Part shown: positions 41,595 through 50,240 of the stretch, piece by piece | Layout: every line of letters begins with the position of its first letter | Position numbering within the stretch: position 1 is the first letter of the stretch | Source: Segatella copri | GTDB taxonomy: Bacteria; Bacteroidota; Bacteroidia; Bacteroidales; Bacteroidaceae | Reading direction: 5' to 3' | NCBI RefSeq assembly: GCF_015074785.1 | Contig: NZ_CP042464.1 | Coordinates: 3,101,001-3,165,000 of the forward strand | DNA: 64,000 nucleotides | Translations under genes and position numbers: made by a program | The notes under the pieces: model-generated | The model's input: the letters and a program-made list of their open reading frames with translations, nothing else | Told to the model about the DNA's origin: nothing | Databases searched by the model: none

Positions 41595-43487
41595 TTACTG
41601 AAGATAAGTGTATCCGAAGAGACCATTGCGATAGGTGCCCAAGAATTCCTTGCCCTCATCTAGCGAAATCTTGCCTTCCTTCACACTCTTGGTTACCCAC
41701 TGCTCCAACTGGCGGACGAGCTTCTTCGGATTGTACTGTACGTAATCCAATACCTCCTCTACGGTCTCGCCGTCGAATATCTGGTCGATGCAATATTTGC
41801 CGTCCTTTACAGAGATGTGGGCAGCATTGGTGTCGCCGAAGAGATTGTGCATGTCGCCCAGAATCTCCTGGTAGGCACCTACGAGGAACACACCGAGATA
41901 GTATGGCTCGTTCTTCTTCAATGGATGAAGAGGAAGAACGTTACCTATATGACCGTCGGTAACGAAGTTGGCAATCTTTCCGTCGCTGTCGCAGGTGATG
42001 TCCTGCAAGGTAGCGTTGCGGGTAGGACGCTCGTTCAGACGCTGGATAGGCATGATAGGGAAGAGCTGGTCGATAGCCCAACTGTCTGGCAGGCTCTGGA
42101 ACAGAGAGAAGTTGCAGAAATACTTGTCGGCAAGAATCTTGTCCAGACCTCTGAGCTCTTCTGGTACATGCTTCATGTGCTTGGCAAGATTGTTGATCTC
42201 GTGGCACACGCTCCAGTACATTGCCTCAATCTCTGCACGGGTCTTCAGATCTACGATGCCGTGAGAGAAGAGCTGCAATGCCTCTTCGCGAATCTGCTCG
42301 GCATCATGCCAGTCTTCCAGCATGTTGCGAGGATTCAGGTTGTCCCATATCTCATAAAGATCCTTCACCAGCTGGTGGTCGGTCTCCTTCGCCTCAAACT
42401 CCTCAGGCATCTCTGGCAGGGAAGCGGTCTCCAAGACATCGATAACCAAGACTGAGTGATGGGCAGAGAGCGAGCGGCCGCTCTCGGTGATGAGGTTAGG
42501 GTGCTCGATATTGCTCTTGTTGGCTGCATCTACGAATGTATAGACACAGTCGTTTACATACTCCTGGATAGAGTAGTTTACGGAGCTCTCGCTGCTGGAA
42601 GAGCGGGTGCCGTCGTAATCTACACCGAGTCCGCCACCGCAATCTACGAAATCTACATTGTAACCCATCTTGTGGAGGCTAATATAGAACTGGGCTGCCT
42701 CACGGAGAGCTGTCTGGATGCGGCGAATCTTGGTAATCTGACTTCCGATATGGAAGTGGATAAGGCGCAGACAGTCGTGGAATCCCATCTCGTCTATCTT
42801 CTTGAGGGCTGTGAGCAGTTCTGCGCTGGTCAAGCCGAACTTAGATGCATCGCCGCCGCTTTCAGCCCATTTGCCTGAGCCTGAAGAAGCCAGTTTGATG
42901 CGGATACCGATGTTTGGCTTTACGTTGAGCTTTTTGGCTACCTTTTCGATGATATCCAGCTCATTGAGCTTTTCTACTACGATAAAGATGCGCTTGCCCA
43001 TCTTCTGAGCCAGCAAGGCAAGTTCGATGTAGCTCTCGTCTTTGTAACCGTTACAGATGATGAGCGAGTCGCTCTGTGCCTGTACGGCGATGACGGCGTG
43101 GAGTTCAGGCTTGGAGCCAGCCTCCAGTCCGAGGTTGAACTTCTTGCCGTGAGAGATAATCTCCTCAACGACCGGCTGCATCTGGTTCACCTTAATAGGA
43201 TAGATGACAAAGTTTTCTCCCTTGTATCCATACTCTTCCTTTGCCTTTTGAAAACAGCTGGCTGTCTTCTCGATGCGGTTGTCGAGGATGTCTGGGAAAC
43301 GGAGCAGTACGGGAGCGTTGATGTCGCGTAATGCCAACTCGTCCATGATGTCGCGCAGGTCTATCTGCGTGTTGTCCTTGCATGGAGTTACATAGACATC
43401 ACCCTTGTCGTTGATGCCAAAGTAAGAAGTACCCCAACCACAGATGTTGTAGAGCTCCTTCGAGTCTTCAATAGTCCATTTCTTCAT
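41595..43487 (-). CDS. speA: Biosynthetic arginine decarboxylase
   Basis: PLP enzyme that converts arginine to agmatine, the first step to putrescine and other polyamines. At 630 aa it has the normal SpeA length. Visible motifs are the PLP-Lys region NFVIYPIKVNQMQPVVEEII, the substrate-side IHFHIGSQITKIRRIQ, the glycine loop VDCGGGLGVDYDGTRS, ESGRSLSAHHSVLVIDV, and a C-terminal part with VDCGG-independent FSLFQSLPDSWAIDQLFPIMP. It sits between aroK and argB on the minus strand. Confidence 0.95.
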   Translation of the reverse strand: MKKWTIEDSKELYNICGWGTSYFGINDKGDVYVTPCKDNTQIDLRDIMDELALRDINAPVLLRFPDILDNRIEKTASCFQKAKEEYGYKGENFVIYPIKVNQMQPVVEEIISHGKKFNLGLEAGSKPELHAVIAVQAQSDSLIICNGYKDESYIELALLAQKMGKRIFIVVEKLNELDIIEKVAKKLNVKPNIGIRIKLASSGSGKWAESGGDASKFGLTSAELLTALKKIDEMGFHDCLRLIHFHIGSQITKIRRIQTALREAAQFYISLHKMGYNVDFVDCGGGLGVDYDGTRSSSSESSVNYSIQEYVNDCVYTFVDAANKSNIEHPNLITESGRSLSAHHSVLVIDVLETASLPEMPEEFEAKETDHQLVKDLYEIWDNLNPRNMLEDWHDAEQIREEALQLFSHGIVDLKTRAEIEAMYWSVCHEINNLAKHMKHVPEELRGLDKILADKYFCNFSLFQSLPDSWAIDQLFPIMPIQRLNERPTRNATLQDITCDSDGKIANFVTDGHIGNVLPLHPLKKNEPYYLGVFLVGAYQEILGDMHNLFGDTNAAHISVKDGKYCIDQIFDGETVEEVLDYVQYNPKKLVRQLEQWVTKSVKEGKISLDEGKEFLGTYRNGLFGYTYLQ

Positions 43488-43557
43488 TTTCTAATCTTGC
43501 TTGCTGGAAATCAGTTTTGTTTGTTACCTTTATTATATATTACTTTATTAGATACGG

Positions 43558-44085
43558 CTATATGTTCAGCAGGTCTCTGATCTGCTGAACAATAGCGTTG
43601 ATTTTATCATAATTGTCCATCACGTTGATATCGATGATGTGTTTTGCCTTCTCGTAGTAAGGCTCGCGAAGTTTCAGCTGCTCATGGATAAACTTGTCTA
43701 CCTCTTCCGGTGTTTTGTTGAGCAGCAGAGGGCGTACGCCTTTGCCCATCTTCAGATGAGCGTGAAGGGTTTCTGGAGATGCCTTCAGGTAAAACGTTTC
43801 GCCAAGTTGGTTCATGTAGTCCATATTGTCGAAGAAACATGGTGTTCCTCCTCCGCAACTTACCACTACATTTTCAAACTCTGCCACTTCGTGTAGCATA
43901 TTGTGCTCTATCTTGCGAAATCCCTCTTCTCCAACTTCGTCGAAGATCTGTTTAACGGTCTTGCGCATTCGGCTCTCGATATACCAGTCGAGATCGTAGA
44001 ACATAACGCCAAGGTCTTTGGCGAGGGCTTTGCCGACTGTTGTCTTGCCGGCGCCCATGTATCCTATGATGATGATTGACTTCAT
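43558..44085 (-). CDS. aroK: Shikimate kinase
   Basis: Phosphorylates shikimate in the chorismate pathway. The P-loop is IIGYMGAGKTTVGKALA. The substrate-binding Asp is in FYDLDWYIESRM (D-x-D region), followed by FRKIEHNML and VVSCGGGTPCF (the Gly-Gly-Gly motif), and a lid region GKGVRPLLLNKTPEEV with the conserved Arg. 175 aa is standard. It starts 31 nt after the topA stop, so the two are probably cotranscribed. Confidence 0.95.
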   Translation of the reverse strand: MKSIIIIGYMGAGKTTVGKALAKDLGVMFYDLDWYIESRMRKTVKQIFDEVGEEGFRKIEHNMLHEVAEFENVVVSCGGGTPCFFDNMDYMNQLGETFYLKASPETLHAHLKMGKGVRPLLLNKTPEEVDKFIHEQLKLREPYYEKAKHIIDINVMDNYDKINAIVQQIRDLLNI

Positions 44086-44116
44086 TTTCTTCTGTTTCTA
44101 TGACAATGAGGCATGT

Positions 44117-46447
44117 TTATGATTTCTTTCTGCCTCTAGCCTTTGGTTCTGGAGCAGCTTTGATAATTTCCATACACTCCTCGTATGTAAGCTCCTCTGC
44201 ACTCTCATGTTTTGCCTTTGGAATGCGGTAATTCTTGCCGTCGTAAGCAATGTATGGACCATACTTGCCATTGAGAATTTCCATCTTATCGTCCTCATCG
44301 AAAACTTTGAGATGACGCTTCTCTTCGGCTTCGCGCTTTTCCTTGATCAGCTCGATGGCTCTATCCAGGGTGATGGTCAGCGGATCATCCTCCTTTGGAA
44401 TAGAAACATACTTGCGGTTATGGAGGATGTAAGGACCGTAGCGACCAGAGCCAACTGTTACAGTAATGCCTTCATAATCACCGAGTTCTCTTGGCAGCTT
44501 GAAGAGTTCCAAAGCCTCTTCCAGGGTGATGGTTTCGATGCTCTTGTCTGATGGCAACTGGGCAAACTGAGGCTTGTCCTTATCCTCAGCAGAACCAATC
44601 TGTACCACAGGTCCAAAACGGCCAATCTTGACGAATACTGGCTTTCCTGTCTTTGGATCATTTCCGAGATTGCGCTCGCCGGCTTTGTGCTGGTTGCGGG
44701 CTTCCAGAACTTCCTTCACTTCAGGCTCAAAGCCCTTGTCGAAATCCTTCATCCAGTTGGTCCATTCGGTCTTTCCTTCTGCAATATCATCAAACTTCTT
44801 CTCTACGTCTGCCGTAAAGTTGTAGTTCATGATGTTCGGGAAGTTCTCCATCAGGAAGTCGTTTACTACGATGCCGATATCAGTAGGCAGAAGTTTGCCC
44901 TTTTCAGAGCCTGCCATCTCTTTCTTCAACTTCTGGGTTATCTTGATGCCCTTCAGAGAATCTATGGTAAATGTGCGCTCTTCACCCGTCTTGTCACCCT
45001 TTACCACGTATTGACGCTGCTGGATGGTACTGATAGTTGGAGCATAGGTAGATGGACGGCCGATGCCGAGATCTTCCAGTTTCTTCACCAGACTAGCCTC
45101 GGTGTATCTTGCAGGAGCCAGAGAATACTTCTCTGTAGCAAGGATTTCTCTGCGCTGCAATTCATCGCCTTCTTTCAGGGCAGGAAGAATGTGGGAAGAA
45201 TCCTCAGCATGCTCTTCATCGTCGGTTGACTCGAGATAAACCTTGAGGAAACCATCGAATGAAACAACCTCGCCGGTAGCAACAAACTTTTCGCTTGTGT
45301 TGCCGATATTGATGTTGATGGTTGTCTTTTCAAGTTGTGCGTCAGCCATCTGAGATGCGATGGTACGCTTCCAGATGAGTTCGTAAAGGCGCTTCTCCTG
45401 AGCGGTTCCTTCGATGGTTGGTTCATTCATATATGTAGGACGGATAGCCTCGTGCGCTTCCTGTGCACCCTTTGAACTGGTGTGGTAGGCACGAGTCTGG
45501 CTGTATTCCTTGCCATATTCTCTGATAATCTCATCTTTGCTGGCGTTGGAACAGAGCGTAGAGAGGTTTACGCTATCGGTTCGCATGTAAGTGATGCGTC
45601 CGCTTTCGTAAAGTTTCTGGGCAATCATCATGGTCTGTACAACGGTGAAACCAAGCTTGCGTGCAGCCTCCTGTTGCAGAGTAGAAGTAGTGAAAGGTGG
45701 TGCAGGAGAACGCTTTAAAGGCTTTTTGGTTACAGATTCAACCATAAACTTAGCGTCTTTACACTTCTCAAGGAATGCTTCAACCTCTTCGTGGGTATTG
45801 AAACGCTGGTCCAGTTCTGCCTTTACCTCTGTTGCATTGCCGCTGTCACTGATCAGGGCGAAAATAGCGGTAACGCGATAGTATGGAACACTCTGGAACT
45901 TCTGGATTTCACGCTCACGTTCTACTATCAGACGGACAGCAACACTCTGTACACGACCTGCAGAAAGGGCTGGCTTAACCTTTCTCCACAAGATAGGAGA
46001 AAGCTTGAAACCTACCAGTCGGTCGAGTACACGACGAGCCTGCTGGGCATTCACCAGGTTCATGTCCAGATGGCGTGGGTTCTTGATTGCGTCAAGAATA
46101 GCCTGTTTGGTAATCTCGTGGAAGACAATACGGTTTGTCTTCTCCTCATCCAATCCCAGTACTTCGCAAAGATGCCAGCTGATGGCTTCTCCCTCGCGGT
46201 CCTCATCGGATGCTAACCAGATTTTCTTGGCTTTCTTCGCATTCGTTTTCAATTCTGTAACGAGTTTTTTCTTTTCCTCTGGAATCTCATAATCAGGTTC
46301 CATGGTTTTCTCGTTTATACTAAGTTCCTTCTTCTTCAGGTCACGGATATGACCGTAAGAAGACATAACCTTATAGTCCTTACCTAAAAACTCTTCGATC
46401 TTTTTAGCCTTCGCAGGGCTCTCGACGATTACTAAATTCTCTTGCAT
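44117..46447 (-). CDS. topA: DNA topoisomerase I
   Basis: Type IA topoisomerase that relaxes negative supercoils. ATG 46447 (MQENLVIVESPAKAKKIEEFLG) places the Toprim domain at the N-terminus with SYGHIRDL and ASDEDREGEAISWHL. The active-site Tyr is in ESGRITYMRTDSVNLS. C-terminal repeat modules GRFGPVVQIG, GSGRYGPYILHNRKYVSIPK and NGKYGPYIAYDGKNYRIPK replace the zinc ribbons of the E. coli enzyme, as is usual in Bacteroidetes. The protein has 776 aa. The promoter has TACTTTTGC on the minus strand at 46475-46483. Confidence 0.96.
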   Translation of the reverse strand: MQENLVIVESPAKAKKIEEFLGKDYKVMSSYGHIRDLKKKELSINEKTMEPDYEIPEEKKKLVTELKTNAKKAKKIWLASDEDREGEAISWHLCEVLGLDEEKTNRIVFHEITKQAILDAIKNPRHLDMNLVNAQQARRVLDRLVGFKLSPILWRKVKPALSAGRVQSVAVRLIVEREREIQKFQSVPYYRVTAIFALISDSGNATEVKAELDQRFNTHEEVEAFLEKCKDAKFMVESVTKKPLKRSPAPPFTTSTLQQEAARKLGFTVVQTMMIAQKLYESGRITYMRTDSVNLSTLCSNASKDEIIREYGKEYSQTRAYHTSSKGAQEAHEAIRPTYMNEPTIEGTAQEKRLYELIWKRTIASQMADAQLEKTTININIGNTSEKFVATGEVVSFDGFLKVYLESTDDEEHAEDSSHILPALKEGDELQRREILATEKYSLAPARYTEASLVKKLEDLGIGRPSTYAPTISTIQQRQYVVKGDKTGEERTFTIDSLKGIKITQKLKKEMAGSEKGKLLPTDIGIVVNDFLMENFPNIMNYNFTADVEKKFDDIAEGKTEWTNWMKDFDKGFEPEVKEVLEARNQHKAGERNLGNDPKTGKPVFVKIGRFGPVVQIGSAEDKDKPQFAQLPSDKSIETITLEEALELFKLPRELGDYEGITVTVGSGRYGPYILHNRKYVSIPKEDDPLTITLDRAIELIKEKREAEEKRHLKVFDEDDKMEILNGKYGPYIAYDGKNYRIPKAKHESAEELTYEECMEIIKAAPEPKARGRKKS

Positions 46448-46474
46448 AAGCTTATACACAATTTTTTTCGGTTG

Positions 46475-46483
46475 GCAAAAGTA
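46475..46483 (-). promoter_or_regulatory. -7 promoter element of topA
   Basis: TACTTTTGC on the minus strand, 28 nt upstream of the ATG at 46447. Confidence 0.6.
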
Positions 46484-46572
46484 AGTAAACTTTTTGCTTA
46501 TACCTTATTATATGGTGTTTTTTTTGGTTTTTTTAATGTTTGGGAGCCATATTTGGCTGTATTGAACCCTTT

Positions 46573-47100
46573 TTACCCCAATTTTGTTTCCAAATAACGA
46601 TGGAGCCCTTTGCGTATGGAATCGAATGCAAACTCATCAGGATTGAGTCTGCTCAATGGTATCCAGAATGATTCTTCTGCATCGTCCATTGCTTCTATAT
46701 GAGTGTCGTCTTTCACCTTCACTTCATAGAACATATCGAGGGTATGGACCATGAAACCTGAGTAAAGGTAGAGATTTGGGTAGCTGAACTGATACTTAAC
46801 CTCAGTTGCATCCAGTCCGGTTTCCTCTTTTACCTCTCTTGCCATACCTTCTTCACCTGTTTCATCCATGTCAACAAAACCGCCTGGCAAATCGAGTGCC
46901 CCCTTGGCTGGGTCTTTCTTGCGCCTTACTGCCAGGAGCTCTTCCTTACTGTTGAGTATGAGAGCTACCGTAGCACTGCTTGGATTGAGGTAATAAGAGA
47001 ATCCGCAGTCCTTACACTTCTTGCTCTTGATGTTGTTGATTTCGAAATGACTAGAGCCGCAAACCGGGCAAAACTGAAACTTATCTAATACGTGACTCAT
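46573..47100 (-). CDS. NUDIX hydrolase with zinc ribbon
   Basis: A 175-aa protein. The N-terminus has a zinc ribbon with two Cys pairs (FCPVCGSSHF and KCKDCGFSYY), as in NudC-like and related NUDIX enzymes. The NUDIX box is complete: GGFVDMDETGEEGMAREVKEETGL. Such proteins hydrolyse nucleoside diphosphate derivatives, but the exact substrate is unknown. It precedes topA on the same strand with a 125-nt gap that contains the topA promoter. Confidence 0.85.
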   Translation of the reverse strand: MSHVLDKFQFCPVCGSSHFEINNIKSKKCKDCGFSYYLNPSSATVALILNSKEELLAVRRKKDPAKGALDLPGGFVDMDETGEEGMAREVKEETGLDATEVKYQFSYPNLYLYSGFMVHTLDMFYEVKVKDDTHIEAMDDAEESFWIPLSRLNPDEFAFDSIRKGLHRYLETKLG

Positions 47101-47166
47101 ATTATGATTAATGTATAATGATTGATGTTTAATGGAAAAGAATTTATCTTCATGTTATAATTGAAA

Positions 47167-47205
47167 AGCGGCCGGTCTTTGACTGCTGAACAAAGATCGG
47201 CCGCT
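47167..47205 (-). terminator. Strong terminator of the esterase gene
   Basis: AGCGGCCGGTCTTTG pairs with CAAAGATCGGCCGCT with one G-T pair and a 9-nt loop. On the minus strand it is followed by TTTTC. It separates the esterase gene from the NUDIX gene. Confidence 0.75.
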
Positions 47206-47218
47206 GGTTATCTGTTAT

Positions 47219-48673
47219 TTACCAATTATCTGTACGGAATGGGAAGAGAGGCAGGTTGCCTGCATTTGCCATATTGCCGAGCTGGAAGTTGCGGAAACAG
47301 TAGCGAAGGGCTACTGGTTTCTTTACCTCAGGACTGGTTACGATGACGCACTCATTCCAAGGATCGTTGCCTTCCTGCCAGAAGTGCTTGGCTGTAGCCT
47401 TATGGAATACCTTGTCCTCGCCTGCAACTTCGAAACCTTCGATACCTTCAAAGCGGTTGTAGGCTCCGTAGGTGTTGTCGAAATGCACCTTTACTGTATC
47501 ACCTACAATCTTCATCTCCTTGAAGGTCATGCTCTCGCTGAAGAGTCCCTTCATGCCATAGGTATTGCTGAGTGCCTGGAGTGCAAGACGTTCGCCTACA
47601 GGCTGTTTCTGACATGGATGAATCTGCTCAACCTCGTATGGGTAAACCAGGTCTTCGGTACAGACGATGCCGCTGTTTGGAATCACCTTGGCTGCATTGA
47701 ACTGCTGTTCACGGAGCTTAGGTCCCCAATCGCCATTTACGTCGCCATTATGATAAGGTGCAATCTGTACGAAATAGAATGGCAGTTCGCCCTGCTTGAA
47801 GTCTCTGCGCCACTGGGCAACGAGGTCGGCAAGACGTTTGGTATACTGGCCGCCCGGGTCGCCCACGTTAGAACATCCCTGATAGAAGAGAATACCCTTT
47901 ACGCTATAGTTGAGGATAGGGTGGAAAGTTCCGTTACCCCAGAGAAGAGGGTAGAGGAAATCCCACTTAAACTTAGGGTTCTTGGTCATCTTTACAGAGT
48001 CGAGATCTTCCTTGGTGTTCTTCTTCAGGTAGTCGCGGTCGAGCCAGCTTTCTACACGGCTTCCACCCTTGTTTGCCATGACCAGACCTACCGGAATATC
48101 AAGAGTCTTGTTTATTACCTGTGCAAAGAAGTATCCTGTAGCAGATGCATCGCCTACGGTTTCCGGGTTAACCTCCTTCCATTCGCAGTTGGCATCATCT
48201 AACGGCTTACTGCTCATTACGCTAGGAATCTTTACGTAATGTACGCCTTTGTACTGGTTTGCTTCGAGCACCGCCTTGTTGTAACCTTCTACAGGGCAGT
48301 TGCCGAATCCTTTTACAGGCATCTCCATGTTGCTCTGACCTGCACAAACCCATACTTCTCCTGCCAGCACATTGTTGAGAGTGGTCTTTTCGCCATCATC
48401 GAAAGTGATGGAGAGTGGGGTGTAGCTCGCCTTCGGGGTTTGTACTTTGATAGCCCATTTGCCATCCTTTCCGGTCTTGGCAGAATATTTCTGCCCAGAC
48501 CATGAGGTGGTTACCTCTACTGTGGTTCCTGGTTTGTCCCATCCCCAAAGGTTAGCCTCTGTGTTTTGCTGTAAAATCATGTTGTCACCCAAGATGTGTG
48601 GCAACTTTACTTTAGCCTGTGCTCCTGTTGTGATAAGTGCCAAGGCTGCCATTGCTAAAAATTTCTTATTCAT
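47219..48673 (-). CDS. Exported sialate O-acetylesterase-like SGNH hydrolase
   Basis: A 484-aa protein with a Sec signal peptide (MNKKFLAMAALALITTGAQA). An N-terminal beta domain (KLPHILGDNMILQQNTEANLWGW) is typical of the sialate O-acetylesterase family. The SGNH catalytic region follows: AGQSNMEMPVKG with the Ser nucleophile, NKGGSRVESWL, and GILFYQGCSNV (Gln-Gly-x-Ser/Glu block). The catalytic His is likely in VEQIHPCQKQPVGERLAL. It removes acetyl groups from sialic acids or plant glycans in the periplasm; relatives act on acetylated xylan. The Cys in YQGCSN, where many have YQGESN, is worth noting. Confidence 0.85.
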   Translation of the reverse strand: MNKKFLAMAALALITTGAQAKVKLPHILGDNMILQQNTEANLWGWDKPGTTVEVTTSWSGQKYSAKTGKDGKWAIKVQTPKASYTPLSITFDDGEKTTLNNVLAGEVWVCAGQSNMEMPVKGFGNCPVEGYNKAVLEANQYKGVHYVKIPSVMSSKPLDDANCEWKEVNPETVGDASATGYFFAQVINKTLDIPVGLVMANKGGSRVESWLDRDYLKKNTKEDLDSVKMTKNPKFKWDFLYPLLWGNGTFHPILNYSVKGILFYQGCSNVGDPGGQYTKRLADLVAQWRRDFKQGELPFYFVQIAPYHNGDVNGDWGPKLREQQFNAAKVIPNSGIVCTEDLVYPYEVEQIHPCQKQPVGERLALQALSNTYGMKGLFSESMTFKEMKIVGDTVKVHFDNTYGAYNRFEGIEGFEVAGEDKVFHKATAKHFWQEGNDPWNECVIVTSPEVKKPVALRYCFRNFQLGNMANAGNLPLFPFRTDNW

Positions 48674-48865
48674 TTTTTAGGGTTTAAAAGTTTATCGTTT
48701 TTTGTTCTTAAGTTCCTTGTATGGTTCGTATTCAGATATTGCCATCTATGTTATCTTGAAAGCAGATACAGAACTGACGTTAAAGAATAAGAGTTAGAAG
48801 CTGGAAGATGAAAAGCCGAAACTGTTCTCTCCAAACTTCTAACTCCTGGTTATCTTCTGGTTATC

Positions 48866-50044
48866 TTAAAGAAGGTTCTTGATGGCTGCCTCTATGTCCT
48901 TAATCTGTGCATCACGTGCCTGCAGGGTGTTGGTGCGGTCAATCAGGAAGAAGGTAGGAATGCTCTGGACATTGTAGAGAGCCAGACTCTTGCCCTGAAT
49001 GCCATCTTCATCGCGTACGCAAATCCAAGGGATGGCAGCGGTAGAGGTTTTCCAGAAGTGCTCGTCAGGGTCTACTGATACCTGATAAATCTCCAGTCCG
49101 GCAGCATGATACTTGTTGTAGAGTTCACGCAACATCATGATGCGCTTGGTGCTCTCTTTGCTGGCGAAGAGATGGAAGTCGAGCAGTACCACCTTGCCCT
49201 TGAGGTCGGAGAGACGGCGTACCTGTCCCTTGTTGTCCTGAAGTGCAAGTTCGATGCATCCGTTTACGCTCACCTTGCTGGCCTCAATCTGCTGCTGTGC
49301 CATCTGGTTCTCGATGATGCGGATGTCCTTCATTCCCTCGATGGCGATATTGTGGAGGTTCTTGCCACGCTCAGCGCCAGGATAGTAGGTATCCCAACTG
49401 GTTGCTACGGCAGCAAATACCTTCACGTCGTCTTTGTTGTTGCGAGGGTTGAAGATAAGTGTATTCACATTGCCCAACTGTACCGTTTGGAAGAGCGCAT
49501 AGTAAGCGTATGCCTTCATTGGCTCCTTGAAGATGTAGTTGGTCTTGATGTCCTGTTTGTAAGCCTGGAGCATGCGGCCTACGATGGATTCGATAGAATC
49601 GTTGCCGATGTTAGGATCTTTCACGAGCCCGTTGATATTGCTCTGGAGAGTCATCTGCTTAAGAGACAACTCCTTGATCTTGTTGCAGTTTTCAGAACCT
49701 TCCACTTCGTATTTGAAACTCATCTGCGGATAAGCCGCCTTTACCTTGACGGTTTCTGTAGAATCGATGGAAAGATTGATGGTTTGGTTGGCGATGCGTA
49801 AGCGGTAGAACTCTGGGGTAACAGAGTCCATGGCAGCCTCGTCGAAGGCAAAGGCACCATCCTCGCCCAGTTTCACAGAGTCGATTTTCACAGGACCGTT
49901 CAGGCTGATGTTCTCCAGATAGAGCATAGAGTCCTGAGCCTCTGTGATATTGCCGTTGATGTGGAATTTCTTGTTGTTACAAGAAGTCAAAGCCAGTGCA
50001 GCTACCATAATCGCTGCCACTGAAAAGAGTCTAGTTATCTTCAT
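48866..50044 (-). CDS. DUF4369/thioredoxin-fold lipoprotein lacking the CxxC motif
   Basis: A 392-aa lipoprotein with signal MKITRLFSVAAIMVAALALTSC. The N-terminal DUF4369-like beta domain (FHINGNITEAQDSMLYLENI) is followed by a helical middle part and a C-terminal TlpA/AhpC-like domain (LSDLKGKVVLLDFHLFASKE, YQVSVDPDEHFWKTS, VQSIPTFFLIDR with the cis-Pro). The redox site, normally WASWCGPC after LLDF, reads LFASKES, with no Cys, so it cannot be a classical thiol oxidoreductase. The -7 element TATCTTTGC lies on the minus strand at 50075-50083. Confidence 0.8.
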   Translation of the reverse strand: MKITRLFSVAAIMVAALALTSCNNKKFHINGNITEAQDSMLYLENISLNGPVKIDSVKLGEDGAFAFDEAAMDSVTPEFYRLRIANQTINLSIDSTETVKVKAAYPQMSFKYEVEGSENCNKIKELSLKQMTLQSNINGLVKDPNIGNDSIESIVGRMLQAYKQDIKTNYIFKEPMKAYAYYALFQTVQLGNVNTLIFNPRNNKDDVKVFAAVATSWDTYYPGAERGKNLHNIAIEGMKDIRIIENQMAQQQIEASKVSVNGCIELALQDNKGQVRRLSDLKGKVVLLDFHLFASKESTKRIMMLRELYNKYHAAGLEIYQVSVDPDEHFWKTSTAAIPWICVRDEDGIQGKSLALYNVQSIPTFFLIDRTNTLQARDAQIKDIEAAIKNLL

Positions 50045-50074
50045 GAATTTTATTATTTTGCAAAATTATCGAGT

Positions 50075-50083
50075 GCAAAGATA
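50075..50083 (-). promoter_or_regulatory. -7 promoter element of the lipoprotein gene
   Basis: TATCTTTGC on the minus strand, 31 nt before the ATG. Confidence 0.6.
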
Positions 50084-50179
50084 GTAATAAAATTGCGAAT
50101 AATGCACCTTCTATAGATAAATTATTTAAAAAAGTGGAAAATAATTGCTGATTTATTTGTTTATTAATAATTAAAGAGG

Positions 50180-50188
50180 TATCTTTGC
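50180..50188 (+). promoter_or_regulatory. -7 promoter element of pnp
   Basis: TATCTTTGC, 53 nt upstream of the pnp ATG. Confidence 0.6.
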
Positions 50189-50240
50189 AGCGTTTTAGAT
50201 ATTTTAGATGTTAGACAAAACAATAAGTTTTTTAATTTAG

